DNA of 64,000 nt from Fructobacillus sp. CRL 2054 (lineage in GTDB: Bacteria > Bacillota > Bacilli > Lactobacillales > Lactobacillaceae). The position numbers were made by a program, and so were the translations under genes. Where the stretch lies: assembly GCF_028764065.1 (NCBI RefSeq), contig NZ_JACOFN010000001.1, positions 1 to 64,000 of the forward strand, written 5' to 3'. Below, in pieces: positions 8,155-16,671 of the stretch (positions are counted from its first letter, which is position 1; every line of letters begins with the position of its first letter). The notes under the pieces were generated by a model that saw only the letters and a list, made by a program, of their open reading frames with translations, made no database searches and was not told the origin of the DNA.

Positions 8155-8425
8155 ACCTTAAAACAAAGCACCGATTAGGAGAGTAGCTTTAGATTCCATT
8201 CTCAGGAAGCTTACGTAGGACTGCGAGTAAGCAATGGATCTTCTGTGAACCACACCTAGGAGCGTGCAGGCGAACTTTAAGTAGTCTGCAACGATTTGTA
8301 CCCGTTACCGTACTAGGCGTCTTTGACGTCTTGAGGTTGGGTCAGCGATGACTCGACAACTATGAGGTGGAACCGCGTTCTTTATCGCCCTCTAAGCACT
8401 AGCTGTGCTTAGAGGGCTTTTTTAT
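8155..8425 (+). ncRNA. T-box riboswitch, probable histidine specifier (CAC)
   Basis: The T-box motif AGGTGGAACCGCG is at 8365-8377, followed by a strong terminator (GCCCTCTAAGCAC paired with GTGCTTAGAGGGC, then TTTTTT, 8387-8425). In stem I, TTAGG (from 8175) pairs with CCTAG (from 8255), and AGATTCCATT pairs with AATGGATCT. The 3' side of the intervening loop reads GAAC-CAC-A, placing CAC (8251-8253) in the specifier position, by analogy with GAAA-GGC-A in glyQS leaders. This predicts antitermination by uncharged tRNA-His and a histidine transporter downstream. An out-of-register reading would give CCA (Pro). Confidence 0.85.
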
Positions 8426-8444
8426 TTACCTGGAGGAATAGATT

Positions 8445-9086
8445 ATGTCAGAAATTGGAAATTACTTGCCGACCATCCTGTCCGGCTTAAACATGACACT
8501 GGGTGTCTTCTTCGTTACCATTATCGGATCAATTCCGCTTGGTATCATTGTCGCATTAGCCATGCGTTCTCAATACTTCATGCTCCGTTGGTTTGTCAAC
8601 GGGTACATCTGGATTATGCGAGGCACGCCATTGCTGCTTCAGTTAATCTTCGTCTACTACGGACTGGGCATGATTGGCATTACCTTCTCCCGTTTCAACG
8701 CGGTGGCCTTTGCCTTTATCATCAACTACGCCGCTTACCTAGCCGAAATCTTCCGAGGTGGTATTCAAGCCATTCCGCAAGGCCAGTTTGAAGCAGCGCA
8801 AGTTCTTGGTCTAAGTAAGACACAGTCTTTCTTCAAAGTCATCCTGCCACAAGTTATCAAGATTGTTGTTCCCGCCTTTGGTAACGAAGTTATCAACCTG
8901 GTCAAAGATACTTCCCTTGTCTACGTCATTGGATTGGGCGACATTCTACGAGCCGGAACAATCGCCGCCAGTCGTGACGTTTCCCTCATTCCTTACTTAA
9001 TTGTTGGTGTCGTTTACCTAATCATGATTGCCATTGTCACTCTCGCCCTACGGGCAAGCGAAAAGAAGCTTAACACTTGGAGGTAA
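8445..9086 (+). CDS. Amino-acid ABC transporter permease (probable histidine)
   Basis: 213 residues with about five membrane helices and the HisMQ-type EAA loop (EIFRGGIQAIPQGQFEAAQVLG, residues about 104-125). GGAGG precedes the ATG by 8 bases. It is the first gene after the T-box terminator; the ATPase and binding protein follow, forming a PAAT-family importer. The T-box specifier suggests histidine, and RNA control of such hisXYZ-type transporters is known in lactobacilli. Substrate assignment is inference. Confidence 0.88.
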   Translation: MSEIGNYLPTILSGLNMTLGVFFVTIIGSIPLGIIVALAMRSQYFMLRWFVNGYIWIMRGTPLLLQLIFVYYGLGMIGITFSRFNAVAFAFIINYAAYLAEIFRGGIQAIPQGQFEAAQVLGLSKTQSFFKVILPQVIKIVVPAFGNEVINLVKDTSLVYVIGLGDILRAGTIAASRDVSLIPYLIVGVVYLIMIAIVTLALRASEKKLNTWR

Positions 9087-9090
9087 GCAG

Positions 9091-9741
9091 ATGATGAAAC
9101 TAAAAAATCTGAGCAAGCAATATGGTGACAATGTCATCTTCAAGAACCTTTCCTTGGAACTCAAGGACGGTGAAATTTTAACCGTCATGGGTCCTTCTGG
9201 AATTGGTAAAACAACGTTGATTAAAGTCCTAACCGGACTCGAAGAAGCCGAGGCCGGCCAGGTAGAAATTAACGGCAACGAATACGAAATCGGTGACCCT
9301 GCCATCAGCGAACAAATCGGATTGGTCTTCCAAGATTTCAACCTCTTCCCCCACTTAACGGTAAAGGAAAACATCGCATTGGCCCCAGTATTGGTTAAAA
9401 AACGTGCTAAGCAAGAAGTTGACCAAAAAGTTAACGAACTGCTTAAGCAGCTGGGTATCACCGAACAAGCTGATTTGTATCCCTATCAGCTCTCCGGTGG
9501 CCAAAAGCAACGTGTCGCCATTGCTCGTGCCTTGGCGATGAACCCTGAAGTGATTATTTACGACGAACCAACTTCTGGTTTGGATGAAAAATCAACGGAA
9601 CAGGTTGAAAAGATTATGCTGGCACTGAAGAAAGAAGGCGTTAGTCAAATGGTTGTCACCCACGACCTGCCATTTGCCGAAAAAGTCGCCGACACCAACT
9701 TTGATTTTCTTAAGGAGATAGAAAATGAAAAAAACAAATAA
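9091..9741 (+). CDS. Amino-acid ABC transporter ATP-binding protein
   Basis: 216 residues from ATG 9091, where GGAGG sits 8 bases upstream; longer in-frame starts lack this and overlap the permease gene. Walker A GPSGIGKTT, signature LSGGQKQRVAIARAL and Walker B VIIYDEPTSGLD are intact. It is slightly shorter than most HisP/GlnQ proteins. Its last 17 bases overlap the binding-protein gene. Confidence 0.92.
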   Translation: MMKLKNLSKQYGDNVIFKNLSLELKDGEILTVMGPSGIGKTTLIKVLTGLEEAEAGQVEINGNEYEIGDPAISEQIGLVFQDFNLFPHLTVKENIALAPVLVKKRAKQEVDQKVNELLKQLGITEQADLYPYQLSGGQKQRVAIARALAMNPEVIIYDEPTSGLDEKSTEQVEKIMLALKKEGVSQMVVTHDLPFAEKVADTNFDFLKEIENEKNK

Positions 9742-10567
9742 TAAGAAAAAAGTAACGGTCAACGCCATTATCGGCCTTGTCCTCATCGCCATCATCGGTT
9801 CCGTATTCTTCTTCATGAAGTCTGGATCAGATAACGGTTCTTCCGGACAAAAGGACCAATGGTCACGTATTGAAAAGAACAAGACCATTACCATTGGTTT
9901 GGACGACACCTTCGTTCCAATGGGATTCCGTGACAACTCCGGTAAGATTGTCGGATTCGATATCGATTTGGCTAACAAGGTCTTTGCTAACCTCGGTATC
10001 AAGGTTAAGTGGCAACCAATTGACTGGTCAATGAAGGAAACCGAATTGAAGACCGGTAACATCGATGCCATCTGGAACGGTTACTCAAAGACGGCCGAAC
10101 GCGCCAAAAAGGTTAACTTCTCAAAGGTTTACCACACAGCTCCAATTTGCTTGGTAACCAAGAAGTCAGCAAACATCAACAAGTATTCCGACATGAAGAA
10201 CAAGGTTTTGGGCGTTCAAACGCAATCATCCCCTGAAACGGCTTTGAACAACCAGCCTAAGGTTTTGAAGCAGTACATCAAAGACCAACAAGCGGTTGGC
10301 TACGATACATTTGACAAGGCCTTCGACGACTTGAACTCAGACCGTATCACAGGTATCTTAGTCGATGAAGACTACGCCCGCTACTACTTGAAGCAGCAGG
10401 GAACGCTCGATAACTACAACATCATTGATGGTCAGTTCGAATCAAACGGCGATGTCGTTGGTTTCCGTAAGAGTGATAAGACACTCCAAAAGAAGGTTAA
10501 CGAACAACTCGAAAAGCTTGAGAAGAACGGCTACATGAAGACGATTGAAAACAAGTGGTTCGGATAA
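9725..10567 (+). CDS. Amino-acid ABC transporter substrate-binding protein with N-terminal anchor
   Basis: 280 residues: a lysine-rich start, one hydrophobic segment (about 12-32) and a family 3 solute-binding domain beginning at KTITIGLDDTFVPMGFRD. There is no lipobox cysteine, so the protein seems tethered by an uncleaved signal anchor. AAGGAG precedes the ATG, inside the end of the ATPase gene. It completes the T-box-controlled transporter. Confidence 0.9.
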   Translation: MKKTNNKKKVTVNAIIGLVLIAIIGSVFFFMKSGSDNGSSGQKDQWSRIEKNKTITIGLDDTFVPMGFRDNSGKIVGFDIDLANKVFANLGIKVKWQPIDWSMKETELKTGNIDAIWNGYSKTAERAKKVNFSKVYHTAPICLVTKKSANINKYSDMKNKVLGVQTQSSPETALNNQPKVLKQYIKDQQAVGYDTFDKAFDDLNSDRITGILVDEDYARYYLKQQGTLDNYNIIDGQFESNGDVVGFRKSDKTLQKKVNEQLEKLEKNGYMKTIENKWFG

Positions 10568-10594
10568 TTAATTAAAATATCTCAGTGCAGCTAA

Positions 10595-10627
10595 AAATGC
10601 CCTACCAAATTGGTAGGGCATTTTTTC
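10595..10627. terminator. Bidirectional terminator
   Basis: TGCCCTACCA and TGGTAGGGCA form a 10-bp stem with T-runs on both strands, ending the transporter operon and the convergent hydrolase gene. Confidence 0.88.
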
Positions 10628-10649
10628 TATTTTATAAATAAAGGACGGA

Positions 10650-11459
10650 TTATTCTTGACTCAAATACGCTTGTACGGTTTCTAAGAAATGGTGAAAGGC
10701 GACTTTGGCCAGTTCGGGCTGATCAATCAGCAAATTATGTCCCGTTTGGTTAAGGAGAAAGAGCTCTCCCATTTCACTTTGCTGCACTAGCTGGCACTGT
10801 TCTTGATAGCCGACAATCTGATCGTTCTTGCCAACCATCATTGTAAGGGGAATCTGATAGTCCCTTTTCTGTAAAATCGGCTCTTCTTCCAAGGTGTAAT
10901 GTTCATGCAGTTTCACCAAATAAGAGTGATTAATGGCGGCCAATCCCGGCAGAATCATTTTCTGGTACTGCTCCCAATGTTCCTGACTAACCTGAACGTT
11001 CATCTTTAAGAAAGCATCATAAGAAGATTCATTTTCATCAACCTGCACTTCATCGACAAAGACATTTTGGTGTTTCGCCAGTTTGCGTTTGGCCTTATCC
11101 GCCATCACCACCGGCCCTGTTAGAAAAAGACCAACCACCTGCTCAGGTAAACGATTGGCTAGCGCTTGTGCCAAGTAACCACCGTATGAATGACCGTAAA
11201 CGGCAAAGGGTTGGTCGCCAATAATTTCATGAATCGCTTCAATCAGTGCCCGTAAGACGGCTTCCGAAGATGCTGCTGTCGTTGGTGCGCTTTGCCCCAT
11301 CCCCGGCAAGTCGAGATAGACCCGTTGCCAATTCGAAGAGCGCATGAAGGGCTCGAAAAACAGCGAAGTCGAACGCTTATCGAGGGCCATCCCATGTAAG
11401 AAAACAATTGGGGTACCAGCACCAACCACCGTATAGTCAATTAAATTACTCGTCTTCAT
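10650..11459 (-). CDS. Alpha/beta hydrolase
   Basis: 269 residues with the fold's hallmarks: an oxyanion segment VFLHGMALD near residue 20, nucleophile elbow GHSYGG (about 88-93), a late acidic residue in VGKNDQIV and catalytic His in QTGHNLLID (about 240). No signal peptide, so cytosolic. No strong ribosome binding site is visible. The substrate is unknown; it may be an esterase, peptidase or lactonase. Confidence 0.8.
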   Translation of the reverse strand: MKTSNLIDYTVVGAGTPIVFLHGMALDKRSTSLFFEPFMRSSNWQRVYLDLPGMGQSAPTTAASSEAVLRALIEAIHEIIGDQPFAVYGHSYGGYLAQALANRLPEQVVGLFLTGPVVMADKAKRKLAKHQNVFVDEVQVDENESSYDAFLKMNVQVSQEHWEQYQKMILPGLAAINHSYLVKLHEHYTLEEEPILQKRDYQIPLTMMVGKNDQIVGYQEQCQLVQQSEMGELFLLNQTGHNLLIDQPELAKVAFHHFLETVQAYLSQE

Positions 11460-11706
11460 CTTCTTTTCCCTACTTCATTCATCATCTTTTACCCAGTTTA
11501 ACATAAGCAATCTTCTGACTTTTATTTAAAGTAAGGAAAAAGGAGTTCATTCGACCTTTGACAAAATATCAATCTCTTCCTTAATAAATGCTCTTCAACC
11601 AGACTTTTTAAAGAACAAAAATTTAATTTTCGTTTGATACTCATTTAATTTTAATATAGGCATTCTATTTTAAACTTAATTTATCCTACTGAAGGAGGCA
11701 AGTCTT

Positions 11707-13944
11707 TTGAAAAAACTATCTTTCAAAAAAACTGACTGGTATCTGACCGGTATTCTTGTCCTCGCTGCATTTTTATACGGCTGGGGAATCTGGGACGCGG
11801 GCTCTGCCAACTCATACTATACCGCCGCGATTACGTCGATGACGCAGTCCTGGCATAATTTCTGGTACGGGGCCTTTGACCCGGCCGGCTTCATCACAGT
11901 TGATAAGCCACCAATCGCCCTCTGGTTCATGGCCATCTCGGCTAAAATCTTCGGAGTACACGGCTGGTCAGTCGTCCTCCCTTCCGTCTTGGCAGGAATT
12001 GGGTCGGTTGCCCTACTTTACAAGCTCATCACCCCTAAGTTCGGCCCATGGGCTGGCCGTCTAGCAGCTTTGGTCATGACCTTGACACCAACCGTTGTTG
12101 CCAACTCACGTACTAACAACATGGATGCCATCTTGGTCTTCTCCCTACTCTTGGCGGTTTACACGCTAACAAGAGCTGTCGCCAAGAAGAAGTTCTGGTT
12201 AGTGCTCCTAGCATTTGCCATTATCGGGATTGCCTTTAACATCAAGATGTTGCAGGCCTTCATGATTCTACCAGCCATGCTTGTCTTCTACTGGGTTGCT
12301 ATCAAGCTTCCATGGAAGAAAAAAGTCGCCTGGTTACTAGCAGCTATGGCTTCCCTCGGTATCTTCACCGTTGCTTACCCAGCAGCCGTTGATTCCGTTT
12401 CAACTTCAAACCGTCCTTACATTGGTTCATCTCAAACGAACTCCTTAATGGAACTAGCCTTTGGCTATAACGGAACAGAACGTCTCTTAGGGCAATCCAC
12501 CGGTACTGGTGGTTCATTCTCCGGTATGGGCGGAAAGAACGCTAAGAAGTCTGGTTCAAACGGTACTGGTAATGGTGCCCCTACAGGTACTAAGCCATCC
12601 GGTTCTAAGAACAGCACGACGAATACAAATAGCAACAACGGCCAGGCTCCAACTGGCAATGGTCAAGCGCCAACAGGTTCAAACAATAAAAACAGCAACA
12701 ACGCTCCTACCCCACCATCTGGTAACAGCAAGGGCCAAGCACCATCTGGATCAAATGGCTCGAAATCAGGTAACGGTGCACCAAGTAAGCCATCCGGTTC
12801 TAAGAACGGTGGACCTGGTGGCACTAAACCATCTGGTAAGATGGGAAACCCTGGTGGCGGTAAAGGTGGCAAGGGCGGCATGGCCGGCGGTGGTAACTCA
12901 GCGTTCGCCATCGGAACAGCCGGTCCATTCCGTCTCTTCCAATCCGACCTTGGTTCACAAATTGGCTGGTTCCTCCCATTCGCCTTCCTAGGTATGGGTG
13001 CTGGCTGGTGGGCTTTCCGTAAGAAGGGCGGCAAATGGTACAGCATCTCTGAAGAACAAGCAGACGTCCTTCTCTGGGCAGGTTGGTTCGTTCCTGTCTA
13101 CGGCTTCTTCTCAGTGGCATCCTTCTTCCACCCTTACTACACCATCATGTTGGCACCTGCAATTGCTGCTTTGACAGCTATCGCCGCAGTCGCAATCGCT
13201 AAGATGGTCAAGGAAGGTGGCAAGAAGCAGGGCTTGATTGCGAAGTCCCTTCTGGCTCTGACACTTACCGGAACAGCCGCATTGCAGGCTTACTACGCTT
13301 GGTCATACTACCCAGTGGCCGGTATTATCATTCTTGTTCTCGCCATCGCTATCTCTGCCCTCTGGTTCGTTAACAAAGTCGTGAACAACAAGTTGAAGAT
13401 TGCACTCTCCATCGTTGTCGTCGCACTACTCTCTGGATTCTGGGCATTGACACCAACGTTGTCACACAACTCAGCAGCCATCCCCGCTGCTAGTCCTTCC
13501 CTTCTTTCTTCCCGTGGCTCATCCGACATGGGTGGTCAAGTTGATTCAGAACTCTTGGCTTACACGAAGAAGAATCAAGGTTCAGCTAAGTACCTCTTTG
13601 CAACAACCGATTCCAACTCCGCTTCCGGCTACATCATTAAGTCTGGTAAGGCTGTCATGGCATTGGGTGGTTACAACGGTACTGATCCAACCATGACGCT
13701 ATCAGAGTTCAAACAATTGGTTAAGTCAGGACAGTTGAAGTACTTCGTCCTTGGTAACACCAAGTCATCAACCGGCGACATCTCAAAGATTCTCGCCTGG
13801 GTCAAGAAGAATGGTAAGCAAGTAAGCTACTCATCATCTTCATCTAAGTCATCGAGCCAATCATCCGGCATGACTGGCGGCATGGGAATGGGCGGTCAAT
13901 CCGGCAGCTCAACCTTGTACGATCTCTCGGCTGCATTTAAGTAA
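11707..13944 (+). CDS. GT39-type membrane glycosyltransferase with a low-complexity insert (YkcB-like)
   Basis: 745 residues. The start is TTG at 11707, with AGGAGG 8 bases upstream. The N-terminal part is a polytopic PMT/ArnT-type domain with the FITVDKPPIALWFM motif (about 61-75), the region of the catalytic acidic residue. Residues about 264-398 are an insert rich in Gly, Ser, Asn, Pro and Lys that interrupts the membrane region; further helices follow, then a soluble C-terminus ending in Ser/Gly/Met repeats. These enzymes transfer sugars from polyprenyl phosphate to envelope acceptors. The next gene is the matching GT2, as in ykcB-ykcC of Bacillus. Confidence 0.82.
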   Translation: MKKLSFKKTDWYLTGILVLAAFLYGWGIWDAGSANSYYTAAITSMTQSWHNFWYGAFDPAGFITVDKPPIALWFMAISAKIFGVHGWSVVLPSVLAGIGSVALLYKLITPKFGPWAGRLAALVMTLTPTVVANSRTNNMDAILVFSLLLAVYTLTRAVAKKKFWLVLLAFAIIGIAFNIKMLQAFMILPAMLVFYWVAIKLPWKKKVAWLLAAMASLGIFTVAYPAAVDSVSTSNRPYIGSSQTNSLMELAFGYNGTERLLGQSTGTGGSFSGMGGKNAKKSGSNGTGNGAPTGTKPSGSKNSTTNTNSNNGQAPTGNGQAPTGSNNKNSNNAPTPPSGNSKGQAPSGSNGSKSGNGAPSKPSGSKNGGPGGTKPSGKMGNPGGGKGGKGGMAGGGNSAFAIGTAGPFRLFQSDLGSQIGWFLPFAFLGMGAGWWAFRKKGGKWYSISEEQADVLLWAGWFVPVYGFFSVASFFHPYYTIMLAPAIAALTAIAAVAIAKMVKEGGKKQGLIAKSLLALTLTGTAALQAYYAWSYYPVAGIIILVLAIAISALWFVNKVVNNKLKIALSIVVVALLSGFWALTPTLSHNSAAIPAASPSLLSSRGSSDMGGQVDSELLAYTKKNQGSAKYLFATTDSNSASGYIIKSGKAVMALGGYNGTDPTMTLSEFKQLVKSGQLKYFVLGNTKSSTGDISKILAWVKKNGKQVSYSSSSSKSSSQSSGMTGGMGMGGQSGSSTLYDLSAAFK

Positions 13945-13969
13945 TTCATTTTAAAGAAAGGAGCTCGCC

Positions 13970-15055
13970 ATGCTCACACAAGTTAAAAAGGCACCCAAGT
14001 TAGCACTAATCCTTCCCGCTTATAACGAAGAGGAAATGTTCAACCACACGGTCGCCAAATTACAGAGCATCAAGGAAAACTTGATTCAAGAGAATCGCAT
14101 TGCGACCGGCTCCTTCATTCTAATTGTTGATGATGGCTCAAAGGATCAAACCTACTCCATCATGCAAACGCTGGAAGGTGAAAACAACGACGTCTTCATC
14201 GTTAAACTATCCCGTAACTTTGGACACCAGCCAGCCTTAATCGCTGGTTTGACCGAAGCAATCAAGTTAGCTGATATCACCATTACCTTGGATGCCGATT
14301 TACAAGATTCTCCCGAAATCATTGGTCAGATGGTAGATAAGTACCTGGAAGGAAACGAAATCGTATACGCCGTTCGTTCTTCCCGGCAAACCGATACCTG
14401 GTTCAAGAAAAACTCAGCCCTAGCCTTCTATAAAATGGCCGATTGGCTCGGTATCGAAATGGTACCAAACCACGCCGACTTCCGGCTCATGTCAAAGGTT
14501 GCCGTCCAAGCACTCTTATCCATGCCAGAGCGAAACCTCTTCTTGCGAGCCATGGTTCCCCTACTAGGTTATAAATCCGATAAGGTCTACTACGAGCGGG
14601 CCAAACGTGAAGCCGGTACTTCGAAATATCCATTAAAGAAGATGATTAACTTCGCGGTTGATGGCATCACGTCCTTCTCCGTCAAGCCTATCAAGTTACT
14701 CTTCAACTTAGGACTTGTAGTCTCATCAATTGCCGGTATTGAAATTGCCTACACAATCATTGAGAAACTGATTGGTAACCCAACCGCTGGTTGGTCGTCA
14801 CTCATGATTTCCATCTGGCTCCTCGGTGGCTTAAACCTAATGGCCATCGGTGTCATCGGAACTTACGTTGGTAAGGTCTTTACCGAAGTTAAGTCACGCC
14901 CCCTCTTCCGTATTGAAGCCGAAACCGGTGTATTAGCATCTGCCAGCCCGGAAGGAAGTTCAAACGAACGGTTAATCACCGTTGCCGAACAACCAATCGG
15001 CGCCCCACACATTGCGAGTAGCAATCAAAGCAACTGGTACAAACGAGCCCAGTAA
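13970..15055 (+). CDS. GT2 polyprenyl-phosphate glycosyltransferase (YkcC/GtrB-like)
   Basis: 361 residues. The N-terminal GT-A domain has LILPAYNEEEMF and the metal-binding DADLQDSPE (about residues 104-112), followed by two C-terminal membrane helices (about 240-300) as in GtrB and YkcC. AAAGGAG precedes the ATG, and the gene lies 25 bases behind the GT39 gene. It probably makes the polyprenyl-phosphate-linked sugar that the GT39 enzyme transfers outside the cell. The acceptor, for example teichoic acid, is unknown. Confidence 0.88.
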   Translation: MLTQVKKAPKLALILPAYNEEEMFNHTVAKLQSIKENLIQENRIATGSFILIVDDGSKDQTYSIMQTLEGENNDVFIVKLSRNFGHQPALIAGLTEAIKLADITITLDADLQDSPEIIGQMVDKYLEGNEIVYAVRSSRQTDTWFKKNSALAFYKMADWLGIEMVPNHADFRLMSKVAVQALLSMPERNLFLRAMVPLLGYKSDKVYYERAKREAGTSKYPLKKMINFAVDGITSFSVKPIKLLFNLGLVVSSIAGIEIAYTIIEKLIGNPTAGWSSLMISIWLLGGLNLMAIGVIGTYVGKVFTEVKSRPLFRIEAETGVLASASPEGSSNERLITVAEQPIGAPHIASSNQSNWYKRAQ

Positions 15056-15061
15056 ATAAGA

Positions 15062-15099
15062 AAAAGGACGTCCCCACTCTTTTGGGGGCGTCCTTTTTT
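15062..15099 (+). terminator. Terminator of the GT39-GT2 operon
   Basis: GGACGTCCCC pairs with GGGGGCGTCC around ACTCTTTT, followed by TTTTTT. A second, weaker hairpin on the minus strand (15111-15140, AGGCA with TGCCT) ends the neighbouring oxidoreductase gene. Confidence 0.85.
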
Positions 15100-15138
15100 A
15101 CTTCATAAATAAAAAAAGGCAAGCAGATGCCTGTCTTT

Positions 15139-15744
15139 TTAATCGACCAAAGGATCATTATCGTTTACCGGTTGAACCGCAAAAGTTTTAATCTGTTGGT
15201 AGCACTGTTCCATGAAGGCTAAGCGCTTCTTTTCATCGTTTACCCAACGTGCGCCACCCATAATGTGGACTTTCGCCATTTTGATACCTGATAGTCCCAA
15301 GATATCTCTCTTCCAACGAGTGACAATACCACCATACCGGCGATGGTAATAAGCCGGATCATCGGCTGTCATAAAGAGACTGGCCTTTTTACCCTTCAAG
15401 AAGCCAGTAACCCTTAATGGCCCCATGCGCTCATAAGCAAAGCTAGGCATCAACGCGCGATCAATCATCCCCTTCAAAATTGAAGGTTCGGCGCCCCACC
15501 AGACAGGGAAAAAGAAACAGATATGGTCAGCCCATAGGATCTTTTGCTGTACTTGGTTAATGAAACCCTGTTCTTTCATATGTATTCGATAACCATAGCG
15601 AAGAACCGGGTCAAAGTCGGCAATCGCTAAATCAATAATTTGGACACTCATCCCATCATGACGTAAGGTTTCGTACGTGTGAAGGGCATTTGAATGAGTG
15701 AATGATTGGTCATCCGGATGCCCTTGGATGATTAATATGTTCAT
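15139..15744 (-). CDS. FMN-dependent NAD(P)H oxidoreductase, flavodoxin-like fold
   Basis: 201 residues from the ATG at 15742-15744, which follows AGGAG by 8 bases; the longer frame to 15801 has no such site. MNILIIQGHPDDQSF at the N-terminus and FFFPVWWGAEPSILKGMIDR (about 81-100) are diagnostic of the NQO1/KefF-like quinone reductase family. It is a cytosolic FMN enzyme reducing quinones or similar electrophiles with NAD(P)H. It stands alone. Confidence 0.85.
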   Translation of the reverse strand: MNILIIQGHPDDQSFTHSNALHTYETLRHDGMSVQIIDLAIADFDPVLRYGYRIHMKEQGFINQVQQKILWADHICFFFPVWWGAEPSILKGMIDRALMPSFAYERMGPLRVTGFLKGKKASLFMTADDPAYYHRRYGGIVTRWKRDILGLSGIKMAKVHIMGGARWVNDEKKRLAFMEQCYQQIKTFAVQPVNDNDPLVD

Positions 15745-16019
15745 TGGTACTGCTCCTTTTTTCCATTTAGGAGCTGCTTGTATAAATGACGCGGTAAGCA
15801 ACTCAAATACATCAAACTATTTCAATATACCACAAAAACATTACTTTTATTTCAAAAAGCAACGTACATAATATTACAGATTTCTAAAAACAAAAACAAG
15901 CGACAGATGTGTTACATTAGAATAATATTATATAATTTTATCAGTACAGCTTTATATTGATTTCATGTATACTCAATAGGTTGCTAATATTAGCGAAACA
16001 ATTAAAAAAGGAAAAAATA

Positions 16020-16628
16020 ATGTTCATTCAATCTCACAAAGCAAAGACCCTCTATCGCACCTTGTTAGTGATTATTGGAATCGTCGGTGTCTGCATCAAT
16101 ACCAAACTCAGCCCCGCTATGTTTCTTTATTACACCACCCTCTCAAACGTGCTCTGCATCCTTTACTTCATCTATGCACTAGCACAATCCGGTAAAGTGT
16201 TAAACGAGAACGTTAAAGGCGCCGTTACACTCGCCATTACAGTCACCATGTTAATCTACTGGGGTGTCTTAGCACCCTATTCCTTCCACATGGATAGCAC
16301 ACTCGATTACTGCGGAACCTTCATGGTCCACTTAATTGTCCCTTTGATGGTTATCTTCGACTGGTTCCTCTTCGACCAAAAGGGAAACTTTTCTAAGAAA
16401 GCGCCTCTCTACTGGTTGTTGATTCCACTTATCTACTACGTCTTCACGGTTATCGCCGCACAATTTAAGATTGTCTACCCACTTTCCGGCAATCACTATC
16501 CCTACTACTTCATCAATAACGAAATGATTGGCTGGGGAATGGTCGCCGTCTTCGTTTTCGGCCTAACCCTCTTCTTCCTCATCTTCGGCTACCTTTTCTA
16601 CGCCTTAGATAAGAAACTAGCCAAATAA
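16020..16628 (+). CDS. Polytopic membrane protein, Pr6Pr-like
   Basis: 202 residues from the ATG at 16020, with AGGAAA about 7 bases upstream; an earlier in-frame start at 15957 lacks a site. About six membrane helices fill the protein, and YYTTLSNVLCILYF near residue 40 resembles the Pr6Pr/FAR-17a family of bacterial membrane proteins. Function is unknown. It is monocistronic, with its own terminator. Confidence 0.65.
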   Translation: MFIQSHKAKTLYRTLLVIIGIVGVCINTKLSPAMFLYYTTLSNVLCILYFIYALAQSGKVLNENVKGAVTLAITVTMLIYWGVLAPYSFHMDSTLDYCGTFMVHLIVPLMVIFDWFLFDQKGNFSKKAPLYWLLIPLIYYVFTVIAAQFKIVYPLSGNHYPYYFINNEMIGWGMVAVFVFGLTLFFLIFGYLFYALDKKLAK

Positions 16629-16632
16629 ATAC

Positions 16633-16669
16633 AAAAAGACCAGTAAACAAAATGTTTACTGGTCTTTTT
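16633..16669. terminator. Bidirectional terminator
   Basis: AAAGACCAGTAAAC and GTTTACTGGTCTTT form a long stem with T-runs on both sides, separating the membrane-protein gene from the convergent phosphoesterase operon. Confidence 0.9.
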
Positions 16670-16671
16670 AT

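Noticed and set aside
12509-12991. Alternative frames of 127-160 codons on both strands in the GT39 gene
   Set aside because: They arise from the repetitive GC-richer low-complexity insert of the real gene and lack start signals.
15745-16019. Possible small gene or RNA in the 275-base gap between the divergent oxidoreductase and membrane-protein genes
   Set aside because: The gap is AT-rich, with no ORF with a ribosome binding site, no hairpin with a T-run and no RNA motif that I could recognise.
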